Assembly (NCBI GenBank): GCA_011317545.1
Contig: WUJK01000002.1
Span: forward strand, 248,001-312,000
Direction: 5' to 3'
DNA length: 64,000 bases
Origin: Coniella vitis
Taxonomy: Eukaryota > Ascomycota > Sordariomycetes > Diaporthales > Schizoparmaceae
The notes below the pieces were generated by a model. It was given only the letters and a program-made list of their open reading frames with translations, was not told where the DNA came from and did not search any database. Positions 1 to 11,874 of the stretch are shown one piece after another; positions within the stretch are counted from its first letter, which is position 1, and every line of letters starts with the position of its first letter. A program made the position numbers and the translations under genes.

Positions 1-1657
1 AATATAATAACTTATAGAGCTTAAGTAGAATAAGTTTACTTTAGCCTATACGGTTCGCTTTAAGTAACTCTTAGTACGCCTCTTTTAAGAAGATAAGAAC
101 CTTATAGAATATTATTATAAAGGATTTAAGGATACGGTTAAGGACGAAATCTCTAAGCAGAACTAGCCCGAAGACTTTACGATATTTAGTAATAATACTA
201 TCCGTATCGATAACCGTCTTTACGAAAGATATATAGAGAAAAGTAAGAAAGGAGGAAGCTATATTATATAAAGGAATTACGCTAATATAGGACGGCGGGT
301 TTAATAGATAACTAACTATAGCTTCTAGTAATAAGGTACGGTAGTTAACGGTACGATATACTTAGGCCCTATAGAGTTTAACGTAGTTTAAAGGAAACCT
401 ATAAGTAAGGAATGCTTTAACTATAGTAAGATAGGCTATTTCGTACGAGAATACCGATAACCTAAGAAACCTAGAGAATTTAAGAAAGTCCCCGAAGGAC
501 GATAAGTTAATATTATAATACGTAAGACTATAGACTCTACTCCTAGCTAAAACTAGCTTTTAGAGTAAGCGTCGGATAACTCCGATTATAGACTCCTTAA
601 TTAGACCTTTTATTATAAGGATAATTATATAATATACCTCTCGGTAAAGTAAGGCTTAGGATAATTCCCTTAGAAACCTTATAAGGAACGATAAATCGTA
701 GTTACCTAGAAAATACCTCTCCTAACGGATATTCTATAAAATAATATTACGGAAATTATAGAATAATAGGAAACGCTTAATATCGGTTAGAGTATTAGCG
801 CCTAAATTATTAATAAAGAAACGAGCTTAGAATTAGAAAGCTTTATAAACGAAGATACCGATAAGGGAGATATATACTACCTTATCTACGGTATTATATT
901 TAGAGAATTATTTAGGATAATAACTTATTAAGACGAAACCCCCCTTATATAGGAAGACGTACGAATTAATTACCTCTACGAAAAGTATTATTAGATTATA
1001 TAGTTTACCTATATTATATATAATTATAGATAATACTTTATATATAAAGTAACTAACGAATAGTTCCCTATATATAAGGTAGGGTATAGTATTATCGCCT
1101 ATAACGATAATAATAGCGACTATTATAAAGTACTTAGAATAAGGGGAAACTACGCTAGTATCGGCCTTATATATAATACCCCCTACGGATATACTTTACG
1201 ATAAGTAAAATAGTACTAATATACGATACCTTAGTATATACTTTACGCGTAAGAAAAAGCGCTCGATTAGTATAGAATATACGAATAGAAATAAAGGGAA
1301 AAGCTTATAAAACCCGTATATATAGGACCTATATACTATAGCTTCTATAAATACGCCGATTATATAGAATACCTAGCGGATAAAGCGTATACCTATTATA
1401 ACCTTAAAGATAGTTAGCCCGGAGTATAGACTCCGTATACCGAAGAAGAAAATTAAGCGCGCTTATAACGATAAGCCGTAGTATATATATAATACGGAAT
1501 ATAATAAGCTAAAGACGTAGTATAGATAATAGCCTTTAGAGTATAATAAGAATAGTAGAACCTAAAAGGTAAGGATCGCTTATAAGGGATAATAAGTAAT
1601 TAGGACTTACGGTAAAGTCCCTCTATACGATAGATAGCTCGATATACGAATATTTGA
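1..1657 (+). pseudogene. gag remnant of copy 1a (3' three quarters)
   Basis: Capsid/nucleocapsid polyprotein of a Gypsy element, which would assemble the cytoplasmic particle. Only the part from late capsid onward is in the window. The zinc knuckle near 410-455 keeps only its first Cys; the second Cys, the His and the last Cys codons are now Tyr (TGY or CAY to TAY). Many codons expected to be CAG/CAA/TGG are TAG/TAA. The frame ends at a TGA (1655-1657), the same natural stop position as in other copies. The C-terminal tail lacks the 105-bp insertion found in 1d, 1e and 1f. Non-functional. Confidence 0.85.
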
Positions 1658-4600
1658 AAATCGTAGTACGAATTAACGGTAAATACTATATAGTGCTCCT
1701 AAATAGCGGAGTATAAGGAAACTTTATATCCCTAAGCGTTATTAATAGAGAACGGATACCTTAGAAGAAGAAGATAGAACCCTATAAACTTAATACCGTA
1801 GAAGGTATAAAAGTCGTTTATAGCTAAGGTATTATCGATATAGAATCTAATTAATTACTAGTTACGATCTACGGATATACGATACTAATAAACTTCGATA
1901 TTACGGATACCGTATAATACGAGCTGATTTTAGGTATATTATAATTAAGAAAGGAAAATCCTCGAATCGATTAGATTAATAGCTATATTTTATAGGATAA
2001 AGCGGATACCCGAGAAACGGTTATAATTAAAGGTATAGGATCGGATTTAGTTATTAAGCGATACCTAGATAATAGGGGCTTAAACGAATTTATATATACC
2101 TTTAAATCGAGAAGAGCTAAGATAATAGCTACCTTAGGATATAATAAACCTCGATAGCTTATAGAGAAGGATCTAATAATAGTTAGTACCTAATAGAAAA
2201 AGGGATATAATAGATTAGGATATAATATAATAGGATTCTATAGATAATAGGATATATTATCGCGATAAGTTTAAGAAGGAACTAAGTATATATAACGATA
2301 TCTCCTTATAATAGCAACTATATAAGACGAAGATACGTTTAGAGACCTCTCCGGTATACTAGAAGAGTATCGGAAGTTTATAAAACTATTTTAAGGAAAA
2401 TTCGATAATAGCCTATTAAAGTACGGCCTATATAACTATAAGATCCTATTTAAAGAAGGAGAATAACTAAAGTTCTTTCCTATCTATAGATTAGATAAAG
2501 ATAAACTTAAAGTACTTAGAGAATATATCGACGAAAATCTTAAGAAAGGTTATATTAGACCTTTATATTTACTAATAGGATACCTAATCCTATTTATACT
2601 AAAGAAAAACGGAAACTATAACTATACGTTAATTATCGGCAACTTAACGATATTATAATTAAAAATTAATACGCCTTACCTGTCTTTAAAGAACTTAGAG
2701 ATAGACTTAAAGGAGCCTAATAGTTTATAGCCTTTAACCTTAAAGAAGGATATACGTATATTCGTATTAAACCCGGAGAAGAATAGAAAATAGCGTTTAG
2801 GATATACTACGGATATTTCGAATATCTTATTATACTATTCGGACTTACTAACGCCCCTATATTATTCTAGGAAATAATAAACTTTATCTTATATAAATAC
2901 CCCGATTATTTTATAATCGCTTACCTAGATAATATCCTTATTTATTTAAAGATATTCGAAGAGTATTAGAAGTATATTATAATAATCCTATAAATTCTCT
3001 AAGATAATAAAATTTTAATAGAACTTACTAAATATAACTAGAATACTTAAGAAGTTAACTACCTCGGATATACTATTATACTAGGGTATATATAAATATA
3101 GAAAGATAAAGTATAGGTAGTTAGGGACTAGCCTATACCTTAGAATATTAAGGATATTAAAGCCTTCTTAAGCTATACTAACTTCTACCGATAATTTATT
3201 AAAACCTATAATAGTATCGTAATACTACTTACGGAACTTACGAAAAAGGATATTACCTTTAACTAAAACGAATAGGTATAGAAAGCCTTTAATATAATTA
3301 AGGACGTAGTTATATTAGAACTAATCCTAGTCGAAATAAACTAAGATAAAGTTTTCGAGATCGAGATAAACGTATTAGATTATATACTTAGTAGATAACT
3401 CGGATAATAAAACGATAAAGGACGACTACGGATAGTTAATAACTTTAATAAGAAACTAAACGGACTAGACCTTAACTACGGAACGCCCGATTAGGAACTT
3501 ATAGTAATAATAGAAGCCTTTAAGGAATAGCGATACTACCTTATCGGCGCAAAATAACAAATTCTTATATATACGGATTATAAGAATCTCTAGGTATTTA
3601 CCTCGATAAAGCAGCTTAATAAACGATAAGTTAGATAATACGAATTTCTATTAGAATTCGACTTTAAGATTATCTACTATAAAGGTAAAGAAAACGAATA
3701 AGCAGACGCTCTTAGTAGACGGTTTGATTATAAGGATAGTAATAGTAAAGACTAGGATATTATAATAATCTTTACGGAAGATTCGGAAGGTAATCTTACT
3801 ATACTATCTATTACTAAGGAACTTAACGTAATACTATATATCGAAGGAGAAATACCTAACCTTAATAGTATAATAATATTAGAATAAAATAACTATATTA
3901 GAAGTATTTATAGCGTACTAGTATATAAATACTAAGGAATTAGAGTAACCTATAAAAGGATCTAATGCTATTAGAATCTACTAAACCTTAAGAAACGAAT
4001 TATAGATATCGTTAATAACTATAATATATATAAACGGAATAAGATAGAACGATATAAACCTTACGGACTACTATAACCTCTATTAATACCTACGACTATT
4101 TAATTATCTATTAGTCTAAACTTTATTACTAAGCTACCCCTTTTACGAAAACCCTTAACTAAAATATAGTACGATAGTATCTTAGTAATAGTTTATAGAC
4201 TAAGTAAGTATATATACTTCCTACTATATAAAGAAAATAGTACTATAGAAGAACTTATATATATATTCCTCCGTATTATTATCGCTAACTACGGAATACC
4301 TTAGGAAATTATATTAGATAGAGATAGAAAATTTATATTAAAATTCTGGATCTTACTTACTAAATACCTCGGAACGATATAACGTATATCTACGGTATTT
4401 TATCCTTAGATAGACGGATAAATAGAATATATTAACTAGATTATAAAATAATATCTATAATACTATATTAACTACGAATAAGACGATTAGGTCGAACTTT
4501 TGCTAACTATATAGTTTGCTTATAATAGTATAGATATAACGAGTATAGGAAAATTACTATTCTTCCTATTCTACGGATATAACCCTATAATATACTACGA

Positions 4601-5130
4601 AATACTACCGGGTAGAAACGTAGAAATAGCAGACTAATATGCTAGAAGAATTAAGTAATTATACGAAGATACTCGATATATACTTTAGGACGTTAAAGAA
4701 TAAATAACGAAATACGCTAATTAGAAAAGGATTAAGGGACTAATCCTATAGAAGGGAGATAAAGTCTACCTTAACCGTAAAAATATTAAAACTACCAGAC
4801 CTAGCGATAAACTCGACTATAAAAAACTTAGACCTTATAAAATCGTACGATAAATTTTACCAGTTAACTACAAATTGGAAATCCCACACATACGACTACA
4901 CCTAGTCTTTTACATTTTACTCCTCGAACCAGCACTAGTAGACGTAGAACTCTTATATAATATAGATATTATCGAACCAGAACAAGCATAGTACGAAGTT
5001 AAATAAATCCTTAATTCACGCAAACGCGGACGCGGAAAATAATACCTTATTAAATAGAAAGGATATAATAACTCAGAAAACACTTAGGAACCCCTAAAGA
5101 ATATCTATAAAAATCTAATTAAAGAATATA
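1560..5130 (+). pseudogene. pol remnant of copy 1a (protease-RT-RNase H-integrase-chromodomain)
   Basis: Polyprotein that would copy the element RNA and integrate the cDNA. The order is aspartic protease near 1700, reverse transcriptase about 2500-3000, RNase H about 3500-3650, integrase about 4080-4450 and a chromodomain-like end about 4990-5125. The protease Asp codon is AAT, so the motif reads NSG instead of DSG. The RT catalytic motif (2922-2933) reads YLDN: its second Asp is lost by G to A. Pol lies in the -1 frame relative to gag and overlaps its end. The start is approximate because no initiator is expected. Stops occur throughout, mostly at Gln and Trp positions. Confidence 0.85.
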
Positions 5131-5140
5131 AATATTAGAG

Positions 5141-5776
5141 TTACGAACTACTAATAGCAGAAGGCCCTAAGCCGAAGAAATTAAATACGGATAAGTCCGT
5201 AGACTCTAGGAAAGTACTAAAGTCTATTACCCTAAAACCACTAATCTCCTATAATTCGGTAGTAGCTTTAGATTCCGCGGAGATAGCCGTATTTACGCTA
5301 AACTCGGCTTCCTACTCCTCCTAAGTATTAAGCGACTCTAACCCCGTATTTACTAACTTCGCACTCCTCTTTACTAGAGACTTATACTAAATATAAAGAC
5401 GCTCTAAGCGAGAAAGCGCCTCCCCCGCCTTACGATAAGCCTTACGAAGCTCCTTACGCGTATTAGCCTCCTATATACGAAGCTTTTTCTCCTCCGATAA
5501 AATACGAGAAACTATATAGAATTAGCATACTAATAAGGAAAATTATTATAGCTAGAACTTACGGGTATTTATAAGAATACTATTCCTATTATATCGTTTT
5601 CCTCGTTTTATATATATAGAATAACGCGAAATACTATCTATTATACGGTATAACTACCCTTTAGAAGTATAAAGAGAATAAGGTATTATCTTAAAACTAA
5701 AAGTTTCGATAGAAAGATAAAGACGGTTATATTGCTCGGTTTTCTTTAAACGCGATTTCTAGATACCCGTAGATAT
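5141..5776 (-). pseudogene. antisense ORF (aORF) type 1 of copy 1a, coiled-coil-like protein
   Basis: Runs on the strand opposite to gag-pol, from an ATA that replaces ATG (5774-5776) to a TAA (rc 5141-5143), 212 codons including the stop. Its tail meets the end of pol, so the two are convergent. The copies in 1b and 1g align over the same length without frame change. The middle and C-terminal halves are rich in Glu, Lys, Arg and Leu, with a stretch like KLRIQEAN followed by more charged helix, suggesting coiled coil. RIP leaves in-frame TAG/TAA at Gln positions. Function unknown; I infer a real gene of the element because its length, frame and ends are kept in three copies. Confidence 0.65.
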
Positions 5777-5857
5777 AACAAATTAGGAAGGTATAATCCA
5801 GAGTAAGAATATTAAGCAGGACTACTTACGGAAATATTATAGGTCTTTAGGGATAAA

Positions 5858-5877
5858 GACTAATAGAAGGGAGATAA
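5858..5877 (+). other. polypurine tract of copy 1a
   Basis: Purine-rich run GAAGGGAGATAA ends directly at the 3' LTR and would prime plus-strand DNA synthesis. The same tract (AAAAGGGAGATAA or AGAAGGGAGATAA) abuts the 3' LTR in every Gypsy-1 copy: near 16083, 27769, 36973 and 45753 on plus, and its complement after 48427 and 57580. A hairpin lies just upstream (GGTCTTTA...TAAAGACC in well-kept copies). Confidence 0.75.
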
Positions 5878-6357
5878 TATTATAACCTATAAATATATAG
5901 GTTATAGGAATAGGCTAGCGTAACTATATACTAGCAAATCGGAACCTTAACGGACCGATAGGGATCTTTTATATAAGAATATAGAACGGTATAATCAGGG
6001 TTAGGGTTAGATTACCTTAATAACTAAGATAGTTAGAGCGATAATAATCCAAATAATCCAAATAAGCTAACGCTCCTATCGCTCCCGGTAATCTAAGGAT
6101 CTATACTTATTATAGATAGGAAATAATAGAAGGATATAAGGATAGGAAGTTTACGGCTTAATATTAGATAGTTTCTTTATAGTCTTTAGTTATAAATCTA
6201 AGTATTATTTTATATAATAGGGTAATCCCTCTTAATTACTTATAACACTTGATATTGCTCGATAACGTACGAAGACTTAAAGGTAATACTTCCCCACCTA
6301 CTAATATACAATTCATAGGTACTTCCAGAATCCGGGATTCAGGCAAGGATCATTATA
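5878..6357 (+). repeat. 3' LTR of copy 1a (type 1)
   Basis: 480-bp LTR. It begins TATTATAACC (TGTTATAACC before RIP) and ends GATCATTATA (...CATTACA in better-kept copies), giving TG...CA termini. It has a TATATAA box-like site about 90 bp in and two TTAGGG units near 5997-6012. The last 120 bp keep several CA/TG dinucleotides, while the first half is more damaged. The following five bases are CTAAG. Confidence 0.93.
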
Positions 6358-9135
6358 CTAAGTTAAGGGTTCTTATAAAAGGGGTAGCTTAGTAATAAAG
6401 TCTAGATTAATAGAGGACTAGATAGTTATAGGTAGTAGTAGAGGTTATAGTAATCCGTAAGGTTTATATCGTTCTATCTTATTCCGTTTATATATATCGT
6501 AGTTATTAATAATATCCGTAACTCGTTTCTTAAGGTTTAGTAGGTTTTAATAGCGTTAGATCCTTTTATAGGTTACTCTAATTCCTTAGTATTTATATAC
6601 TAGTACGCTATAGATACTTCTAATATAATCGTTTTATTCTAATATTATTATATTATCGAGGTTAGGTATTTCTCCTTCGATATATAGTATTACGTTAAGT
6701 TCCTTAGTAATAGATAGTATAATAAAGTTACCTTCCGAATCTTCCTTAAAGATTATTATAATATCTTAGTCTTTACTATTACTATCTTTATAATCTAACC
6801 GTCTACTAAGAGCGTCTATTCGTTCGTTTTCCTTACCTTTATAGTAGATAATCTTAAAATCGAATTCTAATAAAAATTCGTACTATCTAACTTATCGTTT
6901 ATTAAGCTGCTTTATCGAGGTAAATACCTAGAGATTCTTATAATCCGTATATATAAGAATTTATTATTTTGCGCCGATAAGGTAGTATCGCTATTCCCTA
7001 AAGGCTTCTATTATTACTATAAGTTCCTAATCGGGCGTTCTATAGTTAAGTTCTAATCCGTTTAGTTTTTTACTAAAGTTACTAATTATCCGTAGTTATC
7101 CTTTATTATCTTATTATCCGAGTTATCTACCGAGTATATAATCTAATATATCTATCTCGATCTCGAAAACCTTATCTTAGTCTACTTCGATTAGGATTAG
7201 TTCTAATATAACTATATCTTTAATTATATTAAAGGCTTTCTATACCCGTTTATTCTAGTTAAAGGTAGTATCCTTTTTCGTAAGTTCCGTAAGTAATACT
7301 ACGATACTACTATAGTTTTTAATAAATTATCGGTAGAAGTTAGTATAGCTTAAGAAAGCTCTAATATCCTTAACGTTCTAAGGTATAGGCTAGTCCCTAA
7401 CTACCTATACTTTATCTTTCTATATTCGTATATACCCTAGTATAATAGTATATCTAAGGTAGTTAACTTCTTAAATATTCTAGTTATATTTAATAGGTTC
7501 TATTAAAATCTTATTATCTTAGAGGATTTATAGAATTATTATAATATATTTCTAGTATTCTTCGAATATCTTTAAATAAATAAGGATATTATCTAAGTAA
7601 GCAATTATAAAATAGTCGAGGTATTCGTATAAGATAAAGTTTATTATTTCCTAGAATAATATAGGGGCGTTAGTAAGTCCGAATAATATAATAAGATATT
7701 CGAAATATCCGTAGCGTATTCTAAATACTATTTTCTATTCTTCTCCGGGTTTAATACGAATATATATATATCCTTCCTTAAGGTCGAGGGCTATAAATTA
7801 TTAGGCTCCTCTAAATCTATCTCTAAGTTCCTTAAAGAGAGGTAAGGGGTATTAATTCTTAATTATAATATCGTTAAGTTACCGATAATTAATATATAAT
7901 CGTAGTTTACCGTTTTTCTTTAGTATAAATAGGATTAGGTATCCTATTAGTAAATATAAAGGTCTAATATAGCCTTTCTTAAGATTTTCGTTAATATATT
8001 CTCTAAATACTTTAAGTTTATCCTTATCTAATCCGTAGATAGGAAAGAACTTTAGTTATTCTCCTTCTTTAAGTAGGATCTTATAGTTATATAGGCCGTA
8101 TTCTAATAGGCTATTATCGAATTTTCCTTAAAATAGTTTTATAAATTTCCGATACTCTTCTAGTATACCGGAGAGGTCTTTAAATATATCTTCGTCTTAT
8201 ATAGTTGCTATTATAAGGAGATATCGTTATATATACTTAGTTCCTTCTTAAACTTATCGTAATAATATATCCTACTATTTATAGAATCCTATTATATTAT
8301 ATCCTAATCTACCGTATCCCTTCTTCTATTAGGTACTAACTATTACTAGATCCTTCTCTATAAGCTATCGAGGTTTATTATATCCTAAGGTAGCTATCGT
8401 TTTAGCTCTTTTCGATTTAGAGGTATATATAAATTCGTTTAAGCCCCTATTATCTAGGTATCGCTTAATAACTAAATCCGATCCTACGCCTTTAATTATA
8501 ACCGTTTCTTAGATATCCGCTTTATCCTATTAAATATAGTTATTAGTCTAATCGATTCGAGGATTTTCCTTTCTTAACTATAATATACCTAAGATTAGCT
8601 TATATTATACGGTATCCGTAATATCGAAGTTTATTAGTATTATATATCTATAGATTATAACTAATAATTAATTAGATTTTATATCGATAATACCTCGGCT
8701 ATAAGCGACTTTTATACCTTCTACGGTATTAAGTTTATAGGGTTTTATCTTCTTTTTCTAAGGTATCTATTCTCTATTAATAATACTTAGGGATATAAAG
8801 TTTCCTTATACTCCGCTATCTAGGAGTATTATATAGTATTTGCTATTAATTCGTACTACGATTTTTAAATATTCGTACGTCGAACTATCTATCGTATAGA
8901 GGGACTTTATCGTAAGTCTTAATCGCTTATTATCCCTTATAAGCGATCCTTACCTTTTAGGTTCTACTATTCTTATTATACTCTAAGGGCTACTATCTAT
9001 ACTAGGTCTTTAGCTTATTATATTCCGTATCGTATATATACTACGGCTTATTACTATAAGCGCGCTTAATTTTCTTCTTCGGTATATAGGGTCTATACTC
9101 CGGGCTAACTATCTTTAAGGTTATAATAGGTATAC
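6358..9135 (-). mobile_element. Gypsy-1 fragment 1z, internal pol/gag piece without LTRs
   Basis: Minus-strand piece homologous to the segment of copy 1g at about 59300-62068. Its high-coordinate end is the gag C-terminal tail: the gag stop TAA is at rc 8865-8867, so gag remnant occupies 8865-9135. The rest is pol read leftward from protease (motif DSG near 8810) through RT (YLDN near 7590) to the start of integrase near 6360. It abuts the 3' LTR of 1a on the left and the 5' LTR of 1b on the right with no LTR of its own. It is heavily RIP-mutated, with stops throughout. I infer that 1a and 1b inserted into this element and that its outer parts lie beyond 1a or were lost at 1b. Confidence 0.88.
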
Positions 9136-9614
9136 TGTTATAACCTATGAATATGCAGGTCACAGGAACAGGCCAGCGCAACCATATGCCAGCAAATCGG
9201 AACCTTAACGGACCGATGGGGATCTCTTATATAAGAACATAGAACGGCATAATCAGGGTTAGGGTCGGATCACCTTAATAACTAAGATAGTTAGAGCGAT
9301 AATAATCTAAATAATCTAAATAAGCTAACGCTCCTATCGCTCCCGGTAATCCAAGGATCTATACTTACTATAGATAGGAAATAATAGAAGGATATAAGGA
9401 TAGGAGTTTATAGCTTAATATTAGATAGTTTCCTTATAGTCTTTAGTTATAAATCTAAGTATTATTTTATATAATAGGGTAATCCCTCTTAATTACTTAT
9501 AATACTTAATATTGCTCGATAATATACGGAGACTTAAAGGTAATACTTCCCCGCCTACTAATATATAACTTATAGGTACTTCTAGAATCCGGGATTTAGG
9601 TAAGGATTATTATA
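9136..9614 (+). repeat. 5' LTR of copy 1b (type 1)
   Basis: 479 bp. It begins TGTTATAACC, one of the few LTR termini here that still show TG. The first 100 bp keep many CA/TG (for example ATGCAGGTCACAGG), but the inner end is RIP-saturated and finishes GATTATTATA. The gag leader follows directly. The type 1 middle carries AATAATCC-like repeats and a block with CTCCTATCGCTCCCGG. Confidence 0.95.
9228..9234 (+). promoter_or_regulatory. candidate TATA element in the LTR promoter
   Basis: TATATAA lies about 92 bp inside the 5' LTR, in a block shared by both LTR types (also 30023-30029 in 1d), followed closely by the TTAGGG doublet. Its position would suit transcription of the element from the U3 part of the LTR. 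It is supported only by motif and conservation; the AT-rich, RIP-altered sequence makes chance matches likely. Confidence 0.35.
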
Positions 9615-9669
9615 TTTTTATAACTCTTATTTAGGATAGTCTATATATACCTCTTAGGTAATATTAAAT

Positions 9670-11874
9670 ATAGTAATAGCTCCTTAAACTCCTACCCTAT
9701 CTACCTTAGGAGAAGGATATCGCTAGGTTATAACTTAGGAAGATATAATATACTAATTAATCGAACTTACCTAATAACTTACTATACTCTAGTAGAATTA
9801 AGAGCAGTAGAATTATACTATCTATAGGCAGGCCTAGTAGCTCGAATAATACTAAGCTATAGCCGCTATACCCCTAATACCTATTATTTAAAATACCGGT
9901 AATAGCTATAAGATAGATAAACCTACTATATATAACGGTAATTAGAAAACGCTTTAAGGGTTCTTTACCTATTATAAGGCGTACTTCCTATATAATATAG
10001 TATAATTTACTACCGAACCCGATAAAGTTATCCTAGCCGGTATATAATTCGAAAAGGATATACTTATCTAATACGAACCCTTACTTTATAACTATATTAA
10101 ATATCTAAGCAACCTCGATTAATATAAGACGACTACTAAGAATATATTCGATTTATTCGCAGAATTCGAATATATCCTTAAGGAAATATTTAGCAATCCT
10201 AATAAAGAACGGATTATAATATAGCAACTTATAGAACTTAAATAGAATAAGTCTACTTTAGCCTATATAATCCGCTTTAAGTAACTCTTAATACGCCTCC
10301 TATAGGAAGATAAGAACCTTATAGAATACTACTATAGAGGACTTAAGGATAAGGTTAAGGACGAAATCTCTAAGCAGGATTAGCCTAAAGACTTTATAAT
10401 ATTTAGTAATAACGCTATCCGTATTAATAACCGTCTCTATAAAAGATATATAAAGAAAAGTAAGAAAGGAGGAAGCTATACTATATAGAGGAATTATATT
10501 AATATAAGGCGGCGGATTTAATAGATAACTAACCACAGCTTCTAGTAATAAGGTATAGCAATCAGCAGTACGATATACTTAGGCCCTATAGAGCTCGATA
10601 TAGCTTAACGCAAACCTATAAATAAGGAATGCTTTAACTATAGCAAGATAGGCTACTTCGCACGAGAGTGCCGATAACCCAAGAAACCTAGAGAATTTAA
10701 GAAAGTCCCCAAAGGACGATAAGCTAATATTATAATACGTAAGACTACGGACTCTACTCCTAGCTAAAACTAGCTTCTAGAGTAAGTATCGGACGACTCC
10801 GATTATAGACTCCTTAACTAGACCTTCTATTATAAGGATAATTATATAATATACCTCTCGGTAAAGTAAGGCTTAGGATAGTTCCCTTAAAAACCTCGTA
10901 GGGAATAATAAATTATAATTACCTAAAGGATACCCCTCCTAACGGATATTTTATAAAGTAATATTACGGAAATTATAGAATAATAGGAAATACTTAATAT
11001 CGGTTAAAATACTAATACCTAAACTATTAATAAAGAAATAAGCTTAGAACTAGAAAGCTTTATAAACGAAGATACCGATAAAGGAGATATATACTACCTT
11101 ATCTATAATATTATACTTAAAGAATTATTTAGGATAATAACCTATTAAGATAAAACCCCCCTTATATAAGAAGACGCGCGAATTAATTACCTCTACGAAA
11201 AGCATTACTAGATTATATAGTTTGCCTATATTATATATAATTATAGATAATACTTTAAATATAAGGTAACTAATAAGTAGTTCCCTACGCGCGAAACAGG
11301 GTATAGTATTATCGCCTATAATAATAATAATAGCGACTATTATAAAGTACTTAAAATAAGGGGAAACTACGCTAGCATTAGCCTTATATATAATACCCCC
11401 TACGAATATACTATACGATAAGTAAAATAGTACTAATGCATAATACCCTAGTACGTACTTTACGCGTAAGAAAAAGCGCTCGATTAGTATAGAATACGCG
11501 AATAGAAATAAAGGGAAAAGCTCGTAAAGCCTATATATATAGAACCTATATACTATAGCTTCTATAAGCGCGCCGATTATATAGAATACCTAGCGGATAA
11601 AGCATATACCTATTATAACCTTAAAGATAGTTAGCCCGGAGTATAGACTCCTTATATAGAAGAAGAAAATCAAGCGCGCCTATAGTAATAGGCTATAGCA
11701 TATATACGATACGGAATATAATAAGCTAAAAACCTAATATAAATAGTAGCTCTTAGAGTATAGTAAGAATAGTAGAACCTAAAAGGTAAGGATCGCCTAT
11801 AAGGGATAATAAGCGATTAGGACTTACGGTAAAGTCCCTCTATACGATAAATAGCTCGACGTACGAATATTTAA
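9670..11874 (+). pseudogene. gag remnant of copy 1b
   Basis: Gag polyprotein, 735 codons from the presumed initiator (ATA at 9670, ATG before RIP, 56 bases after the LTR; copy 1g keeps an ATG two codons further on) to a TAA at 11872-11874 that is TGA in other copies. The N-terminal part is Gln-rich, followed by the Gypsy capsid region (about 9900-10450) and a CCHC knuckle near 10627-10675 in which the first and last Cys remain and the middle Cys and His are Tyr. The long C-terminal tail of about 400 codons is unusual for a Gypsy Gag and has no recognised domain. In-frame TAG/TAA are numerous. Confidence 0.85.

Larger units (their letters stand above)
1..6357 (+). mobile_element. Gypsy-1 copy 1a, Ty3/Gypsy chromovirus LTR retrotransposon, 5' truncated by window
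   Basis: Plus-strand retroelement entering the window inside gag. It continues through pol, an antisense ORF, a polypurine tract and a 3' LTR. Order and sequence match the complete copies at 29931-37470 and 38694-46250, so the missing 5' LTR and gag start should lie about 1.1 kb to the left. The LTR middle and aORF are type 1, as in 1b and 1g. RIP damage is heavy in most of the body, but about 4855-5045 (end of pol) keeps many CA dinucleotides. The five bases after the LTR are CTAAG, so the left end outside the window should be preceded by CTAAG or its RIP derivative. Confidence 0.93.
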
